A DNA stretch of 43,923 nt from Davidsoniella eucalypti (lineage: Eukaryota; Ascomycota; Sordariomycetes; Microascales; Ceratocystidaceae), in assembly GCA_004009845.1 (NCBI GenBank), contig RMBW01000161.1:1-43923 (forward strand), in the 5' to 3' direction. The translations under genes were made by a program, and so were the position numbers. Within the stretch, counting starts at the first letter, position 1. Each line of letters begins with the position of its first letter. This document shows, piece after piece, positions 24,550-35,939 of this stretch. The notes beneath the pieces were generated by a model, which did not search any database, was not told where the DNA came from, and saw only the letters and a program-made list of their open reading frames with translations.

Positions 24550-25730
24550 ATAAGGGCGGCAGCAATGGCCGCTCCATTTAGCCCTCTTTTTCCTGTCTCT
24601 TCTTCTCTTCATCCCCAAGTTCGATTATATTGTGTTTCCCTGTTGTTCTGTGAAGTTGAGTCTTCAGCAGTTTTCCCCTCTTCTCTTCTTTTCCCCAGTT
24701 CGTCCCTCAGAGTCCAAGAAGGCCATATCAAAAGTTGTGTTCCTGTGTCTGCAATAACTTGACGTTATATCTCCTACTATTCTTTTCTTTTCTTTCTCAG
24801 CCCCCCCCTGCTGGCCATATTTGGTCATTCGTCTGTTTCAAAGTTTCACCTGCCAAACCCTTCGTCTGCGCTCAGAACGACGATCTGGCTATCTGACTTT
24901 CCAGTGCACGTACGTTGCGGCTTAAGAAAGAAAGAAAGAGCACAGTCTAGAGCACCCTTCAGGACTCTGTCTTCCCCGTTCATTCCTAATATTATTGCTA
25001 TTATTATTTTTTGATATTTGTTTTGCAAGCCGGTCTTGCTTCCCTCCAGTCTTTACTACAGTTAGTTAATATTGCTTTGCTATCAGCATTAGCATTAGCA
25101 TTAGCTCCTGCTGGCCTTACAAGCATCGTCACTTCGGCTTCGTTTCGTTGCTGACCATTGACGGCCTTCAGAAGCCCTGCTGCCTTTGTTCTGCTTCTAC
25201 TGCTGCCACTCTGCGAGTTAAGCGTAGAGCAACTCCAAAGCTATCTAATCTCTTTCAGTCTCTTGACAGAACGAACCCCCGTCTGTCCGCCTCGCCATTT
25301 TTCTTCTTCTTTTGTGTTGTATCCGCACTATACACAGTGCTGCTATACCATCCTGTTGATTGAGTAAGTAAAGAAGCCCAGAGCACCCTACAGCATATTT
25401 GTGCTTGCACCCCTCTCCCCTGTCAATAGAGAGCTCTTAATGCATCTTACACCCCAGGATCCTTCTACCCTCTCAGATCCTGCCATACAGACAGTGCCAG
25501 CTACTCGCTAGATACACGGTGCACTCACTACACCCCTCCCCTCCCTCTACCATTATCTCTTCAAGCTTCACATAGCATATACACATACAGCACGTAGCAA
25601 GCCTCTTTTTTTGCTTCTGAATGTGAAGGCCACATACAAGGCCGTGACAGGGTCACATCGGCACATAAAATAATGAGCATTAATCGACTAACAAATCCTA
25701 GATCTAGGAAAATCATACAAGAAGATACAA
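24550..25730 (+). promoter_or_regulatory. Long pyrimidine-rich 5' leader of the Zn2Cys6 gene, with upstream ORFs
   Basis: AGTATAAGGGCGGC near 24,546 resembles a TATA region. It is followed by a CTCTTTTTCCTGTCTC tract typical of fungal transcription starts. If transcription begins there, the leader exceeds 1.1 kb. It contains an ATG-initiated frame at 24565-24762 (65 aa) and another at 25148-25363 (71 aa), which could restrain translation of the main frame. A GTAAGT at about 25,364 could also start a leader intron. Transcription start and splicing are inferred. Confidence 0.45.
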
Positions 25731-28168
25731 ATGGCGACGCTATCCCCCAACCATCACCACTACCACAGCCATCACTATCCCGTCCTTTCGTACGCTGACA
25801 AGATGCGTTCTGCTTCAACTTCTTCTTCCTCACCGTCACCATCAACAACGTCAGCCACCGTGCCCACAGCCTCCATTTCGTCTGCTGCCATGGCTGTTGC
25901 GCCAACGTCGGCCAAGGCCAAGGCCGTCAAGAGCACCGCTGCTGGCAATGCTTTATCTTCTGCTGCTGCCAACAAGATGAAGGCCCAGACACATCGCCGT
26001 TCAAGAACAGGTATGTACCATCAATGCTTTGCTTTGTCTGTTGTTGGGCCCTGGAGCGTCGTGCTCGGCCGTCAGTGGCCAGTATAACTAACTCGTGGCT
26101 TTCTATAGGCTGCTATACCTGCAGATTGCGCCGCAAGAAGTGTGATGAGGGTGTCTCTATGTGCTCTGCCTGCAAGCACCTTGGCCTCAAGTGCGAGTAC
26201 AAGCGTCCCATGTGGTGGGGCAACAACGAAGCCCGCCGCAAGCAAAAAGATGAGATCAAGGACATCATCAAGCGCAAGAAGATTTCCGAGAAGGCTTCGC
26301 GTCCTCTCAACAGCTCATCTATGCCCATTCCCGTGTCCATGAACATGAACATCAGCATGGCCTCGACTACGCCATCGCCACCATTGCTCTCTCACTCTCT
26401 GCCTACTAGTGCCAACGGCTTCTCCGACTCGCTAGACCGTGACCGCTCGGCCAGCATCGACTCTCACATGAGCGGCTCTGGTCTCTCGATGGTGCCCAGT
26501 GGTTTCCAGTCCGCCAGCACTGGCTTCAGCAGCCCACCAGACTTCATGGCCTTTGGCGCCCAGGCCAACCCCTACTACAGCCCCGAGATGATGGTCGACA
26601 ATGCGCCACACTGCTTCGCGCCCTACGATGTCGACGTCAAGACCGAGCGCCAGATGTTCGTCAACGACGTCCCAACCGTGCATGAGTCGACTGTGTCTAC
26701 ATTCAGCACCTTCCCGTCCGGCTACGGCTCAGGCGCTGAATGGGACCCCACAGCCATCTACACCGAGACCACCGAGTCACACACCGAGGAGACGCTTAAC
26801 TGCAACTTCTTCGATTTCAACACGGCGCCTAGCGCTGAGCTTGATCTGTCTGTTCCAGGCCTGTCTACTACGACCAGCACTAGCAGCATCACAATCGAGC
26901 TTGACGACAACGACCAGGTGCTCCTAGATCACTTTGTCAACGTTGTACTCCCCACCATCTTCCCCGTCCTAGACTCCAACCATGCGCTGCGAGCCTCAGA
27001 CATGATCCTACCAGCCCTCCAGAACAACAAGTGCTACCTGCACTGCTGCCTCAGCATCGCCGCCCAGCACCTCAAGGCAACACAGGGCTCCAACATCGAG
27101 CTGGACGAGGCCATTATGCAGCACCGCTTCGAGACAGTGTCCATGCTATGCCGCGCCCTAAGCTCTGATCAAGCCCACCACCAGATTCTAGAGGTGACGC
27201 TGGCGCTCATCTTCTTGCAGTGCGTCGTCGGCACCATCGAAGAGTCTCTACAAGACATTCCTTGGCACCAGCATGTGGAAGCTGCCATCAACGTGGCCTC
27301 CAAGCTTGGCCTGCCAGAGGCTTTCTCGTCTCCCGAAGCTGTCGAGGAGGACAAGAGCGCCGCCGGTGCTCCCCAGACGCCATTCAATGTTAGTCTCATG
27401 TCGTGGATCGACATCATAGGCGCCACCATGAAAGGCACCTCGCCACGCTTTGCTCACACCTACCGCGAGAAGAATCTGGCCCAGCCGGCCTCCTTCTTGG
27501 GTCTGCGTGAGCTGATGGGCTGCGACGATCGCGTGATGTACTTGATCAGCGAGATCGCTTGCCTCGATGCTCTCAAGTCCCAGGGCATGACCGACATCAC
27601 CATCTGCCAGCATGTCCATGCCCTCGGCGACCGTATCACCGAGACTGAGCAGATTCATGGTACCGCTAGCCCACTGCCCAAGTCTCCCTACAACGCAGTC
27701 ACTGGTGCTCTGTCGCCCAAACAGCTCTCGCACAACATGACCTATGTCTTCCGCCTGGCCGCGCGCATCTACCTATGCAGCCTTGTGCCTGGCTTCACGC
27801 CTGGCCAGAGCAGCTGCATCGGCCTCGTCAACAAACTAACGACCGCACTGTCGTACATCCCCGTTGGCTACGACCGCAGCTTGGCCTGGGTCTATCTGAT
27901 CGGTGGCTCTGTCGCCCTTCCCGGCAGTGCCTTCCGCACTGTGTTCGCAGAGCGCATGGCTGCTGCCGGGGGCGATGTTGCCAATGTTGGCTCGCTGGGC
28001 CATGTTCAGGCTGTTCTGGCCGAGGTTTGGGCTCAGACTGAGGGCATCATGGCTGCTCAGGCTGCTGCGCAGTCGGCCGCCGGAAGTGTCCTGGAGCCTG
28101 AGGCTATCCCATATGTCCACTGGCGACACGTCATGGAAATGAAGAAATGGGATCTACTCATCATGTAG
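25731..28168 (+). CDS. Zn2Cys6 transcription factor with Fungal_trans_2-type domain (779 aa, one intron)
   Basis: Exon 1 is 25731-26010 and exon 2 is 26109-28168. The 98-bp intron (GTATGT...CTATAG) splits a glycine codon immediately before the zinc cluster. Residues 1-90 are a low-complexity His/Ser/Ala head. Residues 95-122 form C-X2-C-X6-C-X6-C-X2-C-X6-C (starting CYTCRLRRKKC), the binuclear zinc cluster, flanked by RRSRTG and by EYKRPMWW with a basic region after it. A Ser/Pro-rich linker follows, then from about residue 364 a helical block (LLDHFVNVVLPTIFPVLDSN, later LHCCLSIAAQHL) like the DUF3468/Fungal_trans_2 regulatory domain. It should act in the nucleus as a sequence-specific regulator. 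Neighbours give no pathway context and I cannot name the ortholog. Skipping the intron would lose either the head or the first cysteines. Confidence 0.9.
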
Positions 28169-30195
28169 ATTCTTCCTTTCTTGTCCGTACGCCCTGCCAG
28201 CCTTGCCCTTATTTCCCTACTCTTTTTCTTTTATTTTCCTTAATGACTCTTCCGCCGGCAGGATGAATCATGTTCTCCTTTGTCGTCTCTTTGTATGTTG
28301 GGTTCTTGTTTTTGTGTTTTGTTTTTCTGGGCTTATCAACGGCGTTTCACTTCCGGCTTTATACCATCACGGCTGTTTCTTGTTCTTTATTTCTTAATTA
28401 GAGGGCGTCATCTCACAATACTGGTGTCCCAAGACATCGCTTAGTGATTATCATCACTTGGAAGACAGCGCAGAGCGTTATTCTCTTTCTTCCTATACTT
28501 CGTTCTCACCACACACTTTGGACTCTTTTCACACAATCATGCTTGGATATCTTTTCTGGGTTTCCTTCACTCTCTCGTTTACTTTCAACTTTCTCTTTTT
28601 GCTGTGTTCTATCTTTTAAGGACGCTTCTTTGGTTTGAATATGTCTACTCATATACTTTTTCATATTCTTCACGATGTCTAATGACCCCCCCCCCCTCTC
28701 ACCCTACAAATAGGGCTGGTCGAGCATGAATCTTTTCTTGCACCACCCACCTACATTCTTTTATTATTTAGTGTTTACTTTTATTTTTTTACTTTTCTTC
28801 TATTGTCTTCTTGGTGTACCAGGTTTGGCTGGTGGAAGACGCTTGGTTCATAGTGCGTTGTGGAAAAAAGACACAAAACTTGTTAGTTTTGTTCTGTCAT
28901 TTTGCTTTATTCAATATCATTTCTTGTCATATTTTTGTATCATACATAGTACCTGCCCATCCGCCATGGTTCATGCATTATTGAAGTATTTTATTCCTCA
29001 TCCTAACAATTCCTCTCGTACTATTTTGTGCCCCTTCGTGAATTTTGTCGTTTCCGTTGGATAAGGAAAAGTTATGTGAAGTTGCCATTAACAAGGCAGA
29101 GTTTATTTGAGACAACGTTGCTGCCTATGGTTCATCCACTGCCATGCTTATTATGTGTGTGATATTGGCTGCCAAATCCTTGTTTGGTTGGTCGTTAGGG
29201 AATGTATAAAATCTTCACTACCATAGACGTCGCATATTGACGATTCTTTTTTCGCCCCAAAACCACGATCCTAGAGCCATGTCGAGTGTTCCTCCACCCC
29301 TATGGTTCCCTTGTTCGAGGACCATCGCGAGCTCATGACTGGATAGACGCACGAGGCTTAGAGGGTCTCGAGTTACATCTCGGTGAATCTGATGTTTTGC
29401 TGATTCTCCGCATGTAGCTGTTCTGTGTCTTGACAAGTACGATAAAAAGAGACAGATAAATGTTTATAGGATCACATGTGCAGGGCCATTCATCTCCACA
29501 CAGTGAAGATTCGCCTCAGTGGGTGTGTCTGCGAAAGGCCTGTAGCGGCCTCCATAGCGACTCCTAAGTGGTCTATTTGGTCTATGGAGGTCAAGGGCAG
29601 CAAGCAATATATGCACAAGGGCCCAAAGTAGCCAATCGAGATAATGGCAAGGCAGATATCGAGAATCTCATGAAACAAAAGCATTGATCCTCCAGCCAGC
29701 AGTGACGTCAGATATCTTTGTGTCAATTTGTATTTTAATCTATATGCTATTAAGCTTGTTTGGCGGTCCAGAAATCGATGATACCATAACGTCAAAGCAA
29801 GAAGCTGGTTCCTCAAATTCTTTTAACTCACGGCAAAAAAGATGATACGATTTACCGCTACTTGAGATCTATGAATCATCCAAGTATATCACATGCCAAA
29901 AAAAAAAGAAGAAAAAAAATGCGATGGTCCGAGCTTTTGAGAACAATGGCATTCAACGATAGGACAATAGCCCCACTTCAGCATCTATGAATTGCTATTT
30001 CGCAGCAATACGACGGCATATTCCGGGCGGAAGCGGCAGATTGATGTCACCTTCCAATCAACTCCCGAGCGGTCAGCAAATGCAGGTGTGTAGACCGAAC
30101 CTCTCTTATGACTTTTTAGGGCTCAGCACTGAGGCCAAGCCTGCGGGGCTCCAGGATTGGCTGCCCGGTGTTCTTACCGTACAACAAAGACTATG
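28169..30195. other. 3' UTR and gene-free spacer
   Basis: The sequence to about 29,060 is T-rich and contains only hydrophobic low-complexity frames; the first few hundred bases are probably 3' UTR. A C-run stands near 28,687. Between 29,200 and 30,195 I recognise nothing coding. Part of 29,990-30,195 could be further degraded minus-strand LINE ORF1 sequence, which I cannot prove. Confidence 0.4.
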
Positions 30196-30614
30196 AAAAG
30201 CTAGTCCGAAAGGCCGGCGGCTGTCGGCACGGGCTTGACCCCGGCGGATTATGCATGATTTTGTCCTTTCTCTGGGCGATAGCTGTTGGTGTACTTTTCC
30301 AAAATTTCCTCCTTTCTAGCTGGGGAAGGGCAATAGGGCTGGGCATCCGGAACCTTCAAAGAGGTTGCCCACCGAGTGCGAGTGTGTCTCTCGGGAGACC
30401 GGCGATCTAGACAGCGATACGGTCGTCGGTGAGAACATCCCTCGAGAGGGGAAAAAGCCGGGCTCAAGGCCTCACAACTCGGTGCATCGAGAACGACAAA
30501 GGTCAAAAAAAGAAAGCGAGAATGGACAGCAGCATTGAGAATATGTGCTGGTCGCTCTTAAAACCCCACGACGAAGGGGAGGTACCGTGAACTCAAAGGT
30601 ACCCCCCCCCAGGT
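30196..30614 (-). mobile_element. 5' end of a LINE, minus strand, diverged
   Basis: The reverse complement from 30,614 reads a G-run, then GTACCTTTGAGTTC, CCTTCGTCGTGG, TTTTAAGAGCGACCAGCACA, CTGCTGTCCATTCTCG and GGTTCCGGATGCCC. This follows the same order as the left halves of the two short repeat units at 30,865 and 31,625, with many substitutions. It is therefore a third, older copy of the same 5' untranslated region. The GGATGCCC word gives an ATG that opens a short frame (MPSPIALPQLERRKFW), perhaps the start of ORF1. The element breaks up leftward and I see no 3' end for it. Confidence 0.7.
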
Positions 30615-30696
30615 TGACTTCATCATCTACACAATAGCAAAGAAACGCAAATTTGCTAGGAAAAAACGTAAGAAATCTACACAAAAAATGAGCGTT

Positions 30697-30784
30697 CTCA
30701 CCAACCGAAATCGAATCGGTGACCTTTCGATGGCAATTCTTGCAAGTTACAGTCGAACGTGATAACCAACTACACCATGGTGAG
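30697..30784 (-). tRNA. tRNA-Tyr (GTA) with a 15-nt intron
   Basis: On the minus strand the acceptor CTCACCA pairs with TGGTGAG. The A box TGGTGTAGTTGG is consensus. The anticodon stem TTCGA pairs with TCGAA, and the loop reads CTGTAA then A, giving anticodon GTA. The 15 bases from CTTGCA to TTGCC sit between positions 37 and 38. The T arm ACCGA-TTCGATT-TCGGT is perfect, and A73 follows. The C1:G72 pair with A73 is the eukaryotic tyrosine identity set, and nuclear tRNA-Tyr genes normally carry an intron. Six T residues lie 9-14 bases downstream as a Pol III terminator. The D arm resembles fungal tRNA-Val, so isotype confidence is a little lower than gene confidence. LINE sequence starts at the very next base upstream (30785). 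Confidence 0.85.
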
Positions 30785-30851
30785 TTTCGACAGTGGTTAA
30801 CCACTGCATGGTAGATTTGGTGATTCAGGATTTACTAGCCCTTATAAAGCT

Positions 30852-30864
30852 ATCTGCAATTTTG
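30852..30864 (+). repeat. Left target-site duplication of the dimer insertion
   Basis: ATCTGCAATTTTG here is repeated exactly at 32381-32393. Removing one copy and the sequence between them restores the endonuclease frame of the host LINE (KLSAIL then CGDWN). This shows the word is a duplicated target rather than part of either element. Confidence 0.9.
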
Positions 30865-31624
30865 CAACCTTCCCTCCAACCTTCCCTCCTACAACCCTCG
30901 GGGGGGTACCTTTGAGTTCGAGTACCTCCCCCTCCGTCCAAAGACGAATTTTTTCCCCTTCGTCGTGGGTTTTAAGAGCGACCAGCACATATCCCCAATG
31001 CTGCTGTCCATTCTCGTTTTCTTTTTCGACACTTGTCGACTTCGAAGCACCGTTTCGTGAGGCCTTGAGCCCGATTTCCCCTCTCGAGGGACGTTCTCAC
31101 CAGCGACCGACCCCGCACCTTTTCGATCGTTGGTCTCCCGAGTCTATCCACTCACCTCAGGGAGCCACACTCACACACGGCGGGCAGCCTTTTGAAGGTT
31201 CCGGATGCCCGACCCCGCGGCGCGGGAATCTTGTCGCTGTTGCTTCATCCATAGCACCCGACTCGATTACGCCAAAATTTTCATTCTTACGGCCACGATC
31301 ACCAGCCTCTTGGAGGCTCACTGAATAGTGGGGATGGTAGCTCCACTTAGGAGTTGGTTTTGTGGATCTGTCTTTTGGGGAATAGTTTTGTGGATGCACT
31401 GTTTTTCTTTTTTTTTTTTTTTTTTGTATTTGTTTTTGTTGCTCATAGTGGAGGTATGGACCACTAGTTCTTCGGGGCTAGGGGACGGTCTCGTCCCGCA
31501 CATACAAAGCTATTGAGCTTGTCAAGCGGAGGACGTTAAATATCTGTCCGGTAGCCAATCCGGCGTCGTATGATCTTAGTGATTTAGGTAGACGTTAAAT
31601 ATAATCAAATCAAATCAAATCAAG
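30865..31624 (+). mobile_element. Short internally deleted LINE derivative, unit 1 of a dimer
   Basis: This 760-bp unit begins with CAACCTTCCCTCCAACC and a G-run plus GTACC. It then shows the same 5' region as the minus-strand LINE copy at 30.2-30.6 kb, including GGTTCCGGATGCCC. After a short frame it passes into the LINE 3' untranslated region (T-run, TATGGACCACTAGTTC, GTAGACGTTAAATATAATC) and ends in ATCAA repeats. No endonuclease, RT or RNase H remains. It looks like a non-autonomous retroposon mobilised by the full LINE through its shared 3' end. Confidence 0.85.
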
Positions 31625-32380
31625 CAACCTTCCCTCCAACCTTCCCTCCTACAACCCTCGGGGGGGTACCTTTGAGTTCGAGTACCTCCCCCTCCGTCCA
31701 AAGACGAATCTTTCCCCTTCGTCGTGGGTTTTAAGAGCGACCAGCACATATCCCCAATGCTGCTGTCCATTCTCGTTTTCTTTCTCGACACTTGTCGACT
31801 TCGAAGCACCGTTTCGTGAGGCCTTGAGCCCGATTTCCCCTCTCGAGGGATGTTCTCACCAGCGACCGACCCCGCACCTTTTCGATCGTTGGTCTCCCGA
31901 GTCTATCCACTCACCTCAGGGAGCCACACTCACACACGGCGGGCAGCCTTTTGAAGGTTCCGGATGCCCGACCCCGCGGCGCGGGAATCTTGTCGCTGTT
32001 GCTTCATCCATAGCACCCGACTCGATTACGCCAAAATTTTCATTCTTACGGCCACGATCACCAGCCTCTTGGAGGCTCACTGAATAGTGGGGATGGTAGC
32101 TCCACTTAGGAGTTGGTTTTGTGGATCTGTCTTTTGGGGAATAGTTTTTGTGGATGCACTGTTTTTTTTTTTTTTTTTTTTTTTTGTATTTGTTTTTGCT
32201 GCTCATAGTGGAGGTATGGACCACTAGTTCTTCGGGGCTAGGGGACGGTCTCGTCCCGCACATACAAAGCTATTGAGTTTGTCAAGCGGAAGACGTTAAA
32301 TATCTGTCCGGTAGCCAATCCGGCGTCGTATGATCTTAGTGATTTAGGTAGACGTTAAATATAATCAAATCAAATCAAAT
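31625..32380 (+). mobile_element. Short internally deleted LINE derivative, unit 2 of a dimer
   Basis: This is a 756-bp near-identical copy of unit 1, joined head to tail. It starts again with CAACCTTCCC directly after the ATCAA repeats of unit 1. Only a handful of differences are visible: for example GAATCTTTCC for GAATTTTTTCC, GGGATGTTC for GGGACGTTC, TTGCTGCTC for TTGTTGCTC, different T-run lengths, and GAGTTTGTCAAGCGGAAG for GAGCTTGTCAAGCGGAGG. The two units share one pair of target-site duplications, so they entered together. Confidence 0.88.
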
Positions 32381-32393
32381 ATCTGCAATTTTG
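32381..32393 (+). repeat. Right target-site duplication of the dimer insertion
   Basis: This is an exact second copy of ATCTGCAATTTTG, directly after the terminal ATCAA repeats of unit 2. The host LINE endonuclease resumes in frame at the next base. Confidence 0.9.
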
Positions 32394-35300
32394 TGCGGGG
32401 ACTGGAACACACATTCACACTTGTGGGATAGTGGAACCAACGAGTCTTCCGACAGTGACAAGCTGGTAGATTGGGTTGAGGAGTCAGGTGCCATTCTCCT
32501 GAATGACCATGATGTCACAACATGCCATGCCAACCCCCGGTCGCCCTCAGTGATAGACTTAGTCTTTGCAACCCGGGAGCTGAGCAGAGGGCATCTCTGC
32601 ACCACGGAGGTCCGAACAGATCTGGACTGTGGGAGTGACCACGAAGTACTCCTTACAACAGTGGCCGGTACACTTCCCCAAACATCTATTCGTGCTGTGA
32701 GATACAGGATGGACAAGGTAGACAAGGAGCTCTTCCTGAAAGCTTGTGAAAAAGAATCCGCCAACCTCACATCTGGACAGCTGTCAACCCCGGAGGGGCT
32801 GGATGAAGAAGCTCGAAGGATCACTCAAGTACTGGTCCGAGTTCTCGATGAGTCAACCCCAAAGACTGCTGGTAGAGGCGTTGGGAAGCGCTGGTGGAAC
32901 GATGCCTGCAAAGCCACAATCCAAGAGGCACGACGAGCGAAAGTTGCTTGGAGAGCGAACCGAACAGCTCTATTCTTCGAGCTGTATAAGGCCAAGCGCA
33001 AAGCCTTTCGCCGAGAGGCACGAAAAGCTAGGCGGGAAATGTGGCAACGGAACATCGAAGCCATCAACGAGCCAGGAGATGTGTTCAAGGCATTGAATTG
33101 GACTCGTGCCAGAGCATCATACAGCATGCCACCTCTGACTTCAAACAGTGGGACAGCGTCCACATCTAAGGAAAAGGCGCTGCTCCTCTTGGACACACAC
33201 ACCCAAGCAGAGGAGGTAGAAGAAGAAGTCTCACGCAGGGGAGAAACCCAAGTAGCTAGGCCCACACGAGAACTGGAGGAGCTGACTGAATCGGAAGTCA
33301 GAAACGCTATCTTCAAACCGGGAAACACGGCCCCTGGGCAAGATGGCATCCCCAACAGTGCCTGGAAGTTGGCATGGAAGGTCTTAGGGCCAAAAGTGAC
33401 AGCACTTTTCCGAGGCTGTCTGGAAGTTGGCTGGCACCCCAAGGTCTTCAAAACGGCCTGCCTGGTGGTCATACCAAAGCCAGGCCGTGACAAATCGCTC
33501 CCAAGAAGCTACAGACTGATCTCACTTCTCTCAACTCTGGGAAAGGGACTCGAGAGAATTGTAGTGCGAAGACTGGCGGCACAAGCCATTGAACTAGAGA
33601 TCATCCCCCGTACATATGCTAGCGCAGTACCAAGAAGGGCAGCTACAGACCTCACACTGTTGCTAGCAGACAAGATTAAGGGACGATCCAAGTATGGAGA
33701 GATAACCTCTTTTGTCACCTACGACATCAAGGGTGCCTTCGACGCCGTGAAACGGGGCAGGCTGGTTCAAAGGCTTAGAAACCAAGGCTGGCCAACGTCA
33801 ATAGTCAAATGGGTGGAATCTTTTCTCACCGGACGGGAAGTTTCCCTCTCTATAGAAGGAGACCAACCGGTCACCAGGAAAGTCGGAGGCAGCCTGCCAC
33901 AGGGCTCGCCGGCCTCACCCATCCTGTACATGCTGTACATGACGAGCCTACATGCGGCGGTTTGGGGTCTGGCCTACGCTGACGATGGCCTCATTTTGGT
34001 CTCATCTAAGAACATTTCAGTTAATGTGGAAACCATTAATGGAACCCTGAAAAGGATAGAGAAATGGTGAAGGGACAATGGCCTTTCGCTAGACTGGGAC
34101 AAAACAGGACTGTTACACTGCCGAACAAGAGGATGCTCCTCCATGAGTCCAGTTACGCTACCCTGTGGAGTGCTACTAAAGCCTTCCAAGTCCCTAAGGT
34201 GGCTAGGTGTATGGTGGGATTCCGGCTTCAACTTTTTGGAACACGCAAAGCAGGTCACTGCTAAAGCCAAGAGAACCACGAACGCACTCCGAGCTCTCTC
34301 GGGAGTGTACCGAGGAACCCCAGTGAGGAGTCTGCTACATGCTGTAAGGAGTTGCGTGCTCCCCCAACTGACGTATGCCTCTTCCACCTGGTCTCCCTTC
34401 ATGCAAGCTAAAGGGAAAGAAAAGCTAGAGGTAGCTTTGAGAGCTGCCCTGAGGGCCGCACTGCCAGTGTACTGTACCACGCCAACTAGGCTTTTGCACA
34501 TCCTCTCCTCGTTCCCAAACATGGAGATGATACTAAAGGACCTTGATAGAGCCGCCGCCATTCGGGCTTCCACGGTAGACTCCCGGCACCCGCTGTGCAT
34601 CACAGAGATAGAAGGACACATCGATGTGTACAAGAAATTACTACCGGTGCCGATTAAAGAGTCGAACAGACTCTTCCCAGAAGAAAAGGGCCCCCGTGAC
34701 TGTCTGCCACCGCAACTAGACAAAGAAGAAGCCGCCAAACATCATTTGAAAGAGGTGGCTGAGGCAGACTCGAAAACGCTATGGGTTTACTCCGATGGTT
34801 CTCGCGATGAGAAGGGCAGGACAGGGGCTGGCTGGACAGTCTTTTATGAGGGCATCAAACTGTGTGAAGGTCTAGGTTCATGTGGCTCTTTATGAGAAGT
34901 GGCCGACACAGAGGCTATTGCTGCAGAAAATGCAGTCCAAGCGGCCATCAAGCATGCTCCTCCCGATGCAGGCAGTCTATATCTGTGCCTTGACAATTTG
35001 GGTGTTGCACAACGCATCTCCAATATGGTGGGTAAGAATGGAACTTCTCAAGAGGCTGTCAACAAGATCCCAAGCTTACTCCATGAGTGGAAAGGAGGCA
35101 CTGAGCGTGTAGAGCTAGCGGTCGGTGGCATCAGATGGGTCCCAGGACACACTAATGTTCCTGGCAACGAGCTAGTTGACAAGTTGGCAAAACAAGGGTG
35201 TACAAGCAATACTAAGCTTGTAGACCTGGACCGTGACCATATGTCCCTTGCTTCTGCCCACAGATGGAAAAACGCACAGCTGAATGCCGACTTCAAGTCA

Positions 35301-35633
35301 TGGATAGTGGAGTGCGAGCCGAGAAAGCACCTTGGGGTTCGATTTGAAACAAAGACTGTCTACAAGGTGGACTGGTTTAAAGACCAGCACAGATCTACAG
35401 TGGGACGGATCCTAACTGCCCGGACAGGCCATTGCGACTTTGCGGAGTACCATGACCGGTTCGAACATACGGATGCGGAAAGAAACTGTCCACTGTGCCA
35501 TCAACGGAAGGAACCTTTCCATCCCTGGGCGTGCCCCAGAAATGAGAGACCACTCCGGACTAGCTTTGTCAAAAAGCTACTTCGGAAAGAGAGCTCCTGC
35601 AAGTATCTTGCCAAGAGATTAGAGGTAAAATAG
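32394..35633 (+). pseudogene. LINE ORF2: endonuclease (partial), reverse transcriptase, RNase H, zinc knuckle; two in-frame TGA
   Basis: One reading frame runs through the region apart from TGA at 34068-34070 and 34893-34895. The endonuclease C-terminus shows CGDWNTH, SVIDLVFATR and GSDHEVLL. The reverse transcriptase shows GQDGIPNSAWK, SYRLISLLSTLGKGLER, YDIKGAFDAV, LPQGSPASPILY and the catalytic YADD at 33975-33986. RNase H shows YSDGS, an EVADTEA helix, LDN and GNELVDKLAKQG, so the acidic residues are all present. The C-terminal CPLCHQRKEPFHPWAC is the zinc knuckle of Tad-like elements. Both stops could be CGA-to-TGA or CAx-type transitions. The first falls at the end of the palm domain, so this copy cannot make full-length protein. 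Confidence 0.9.
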
Positions 35634-35939
35634 AGTCATTACAGAGCCCATGCTCCTAGAGAAGAAGCCCCATCAGCGGGCCAGACAAGTACAGCGGAGG
35701 GGGGAAGTGACTGAGGAGGATTCGGTGTGGTTTTTGTTTATGTTTTTGTATGTTTTTGTATGTTTTATTTGCCTTGCTGTTCGATGTTCTGTTTTTCATG
35801 TTTTACAACCTTTTCTTTTTTTTTTTTTTTTTTTTTGTATTTGTTTTTGCTGCTCGTAGTGGAGGTATGGACCACTAGTTCTTCGGGGCTATGGGACATT
35901 GTCGTCCCATACAAAGCTATTGAGTTTGTTGAGCGGAGG

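Noticed and set aside
30912..31328. Open frame of 138 codons in repeat unit 1, and its 87-codon counterpart in unit 2, as host genes
   Set aside because: They lie in LINE 5'/3' non-coding sequence and have low-complexity translations. Their near identity reflects the dimer.
34068..34895. Two in-frame TGA codons suggesting recoding (read-through or selenocysteine) in the LINE ORF
   Set aside because: The copy is 5'-truncated and interrupted by another element, so simple mutation in a dead element is sufficient.
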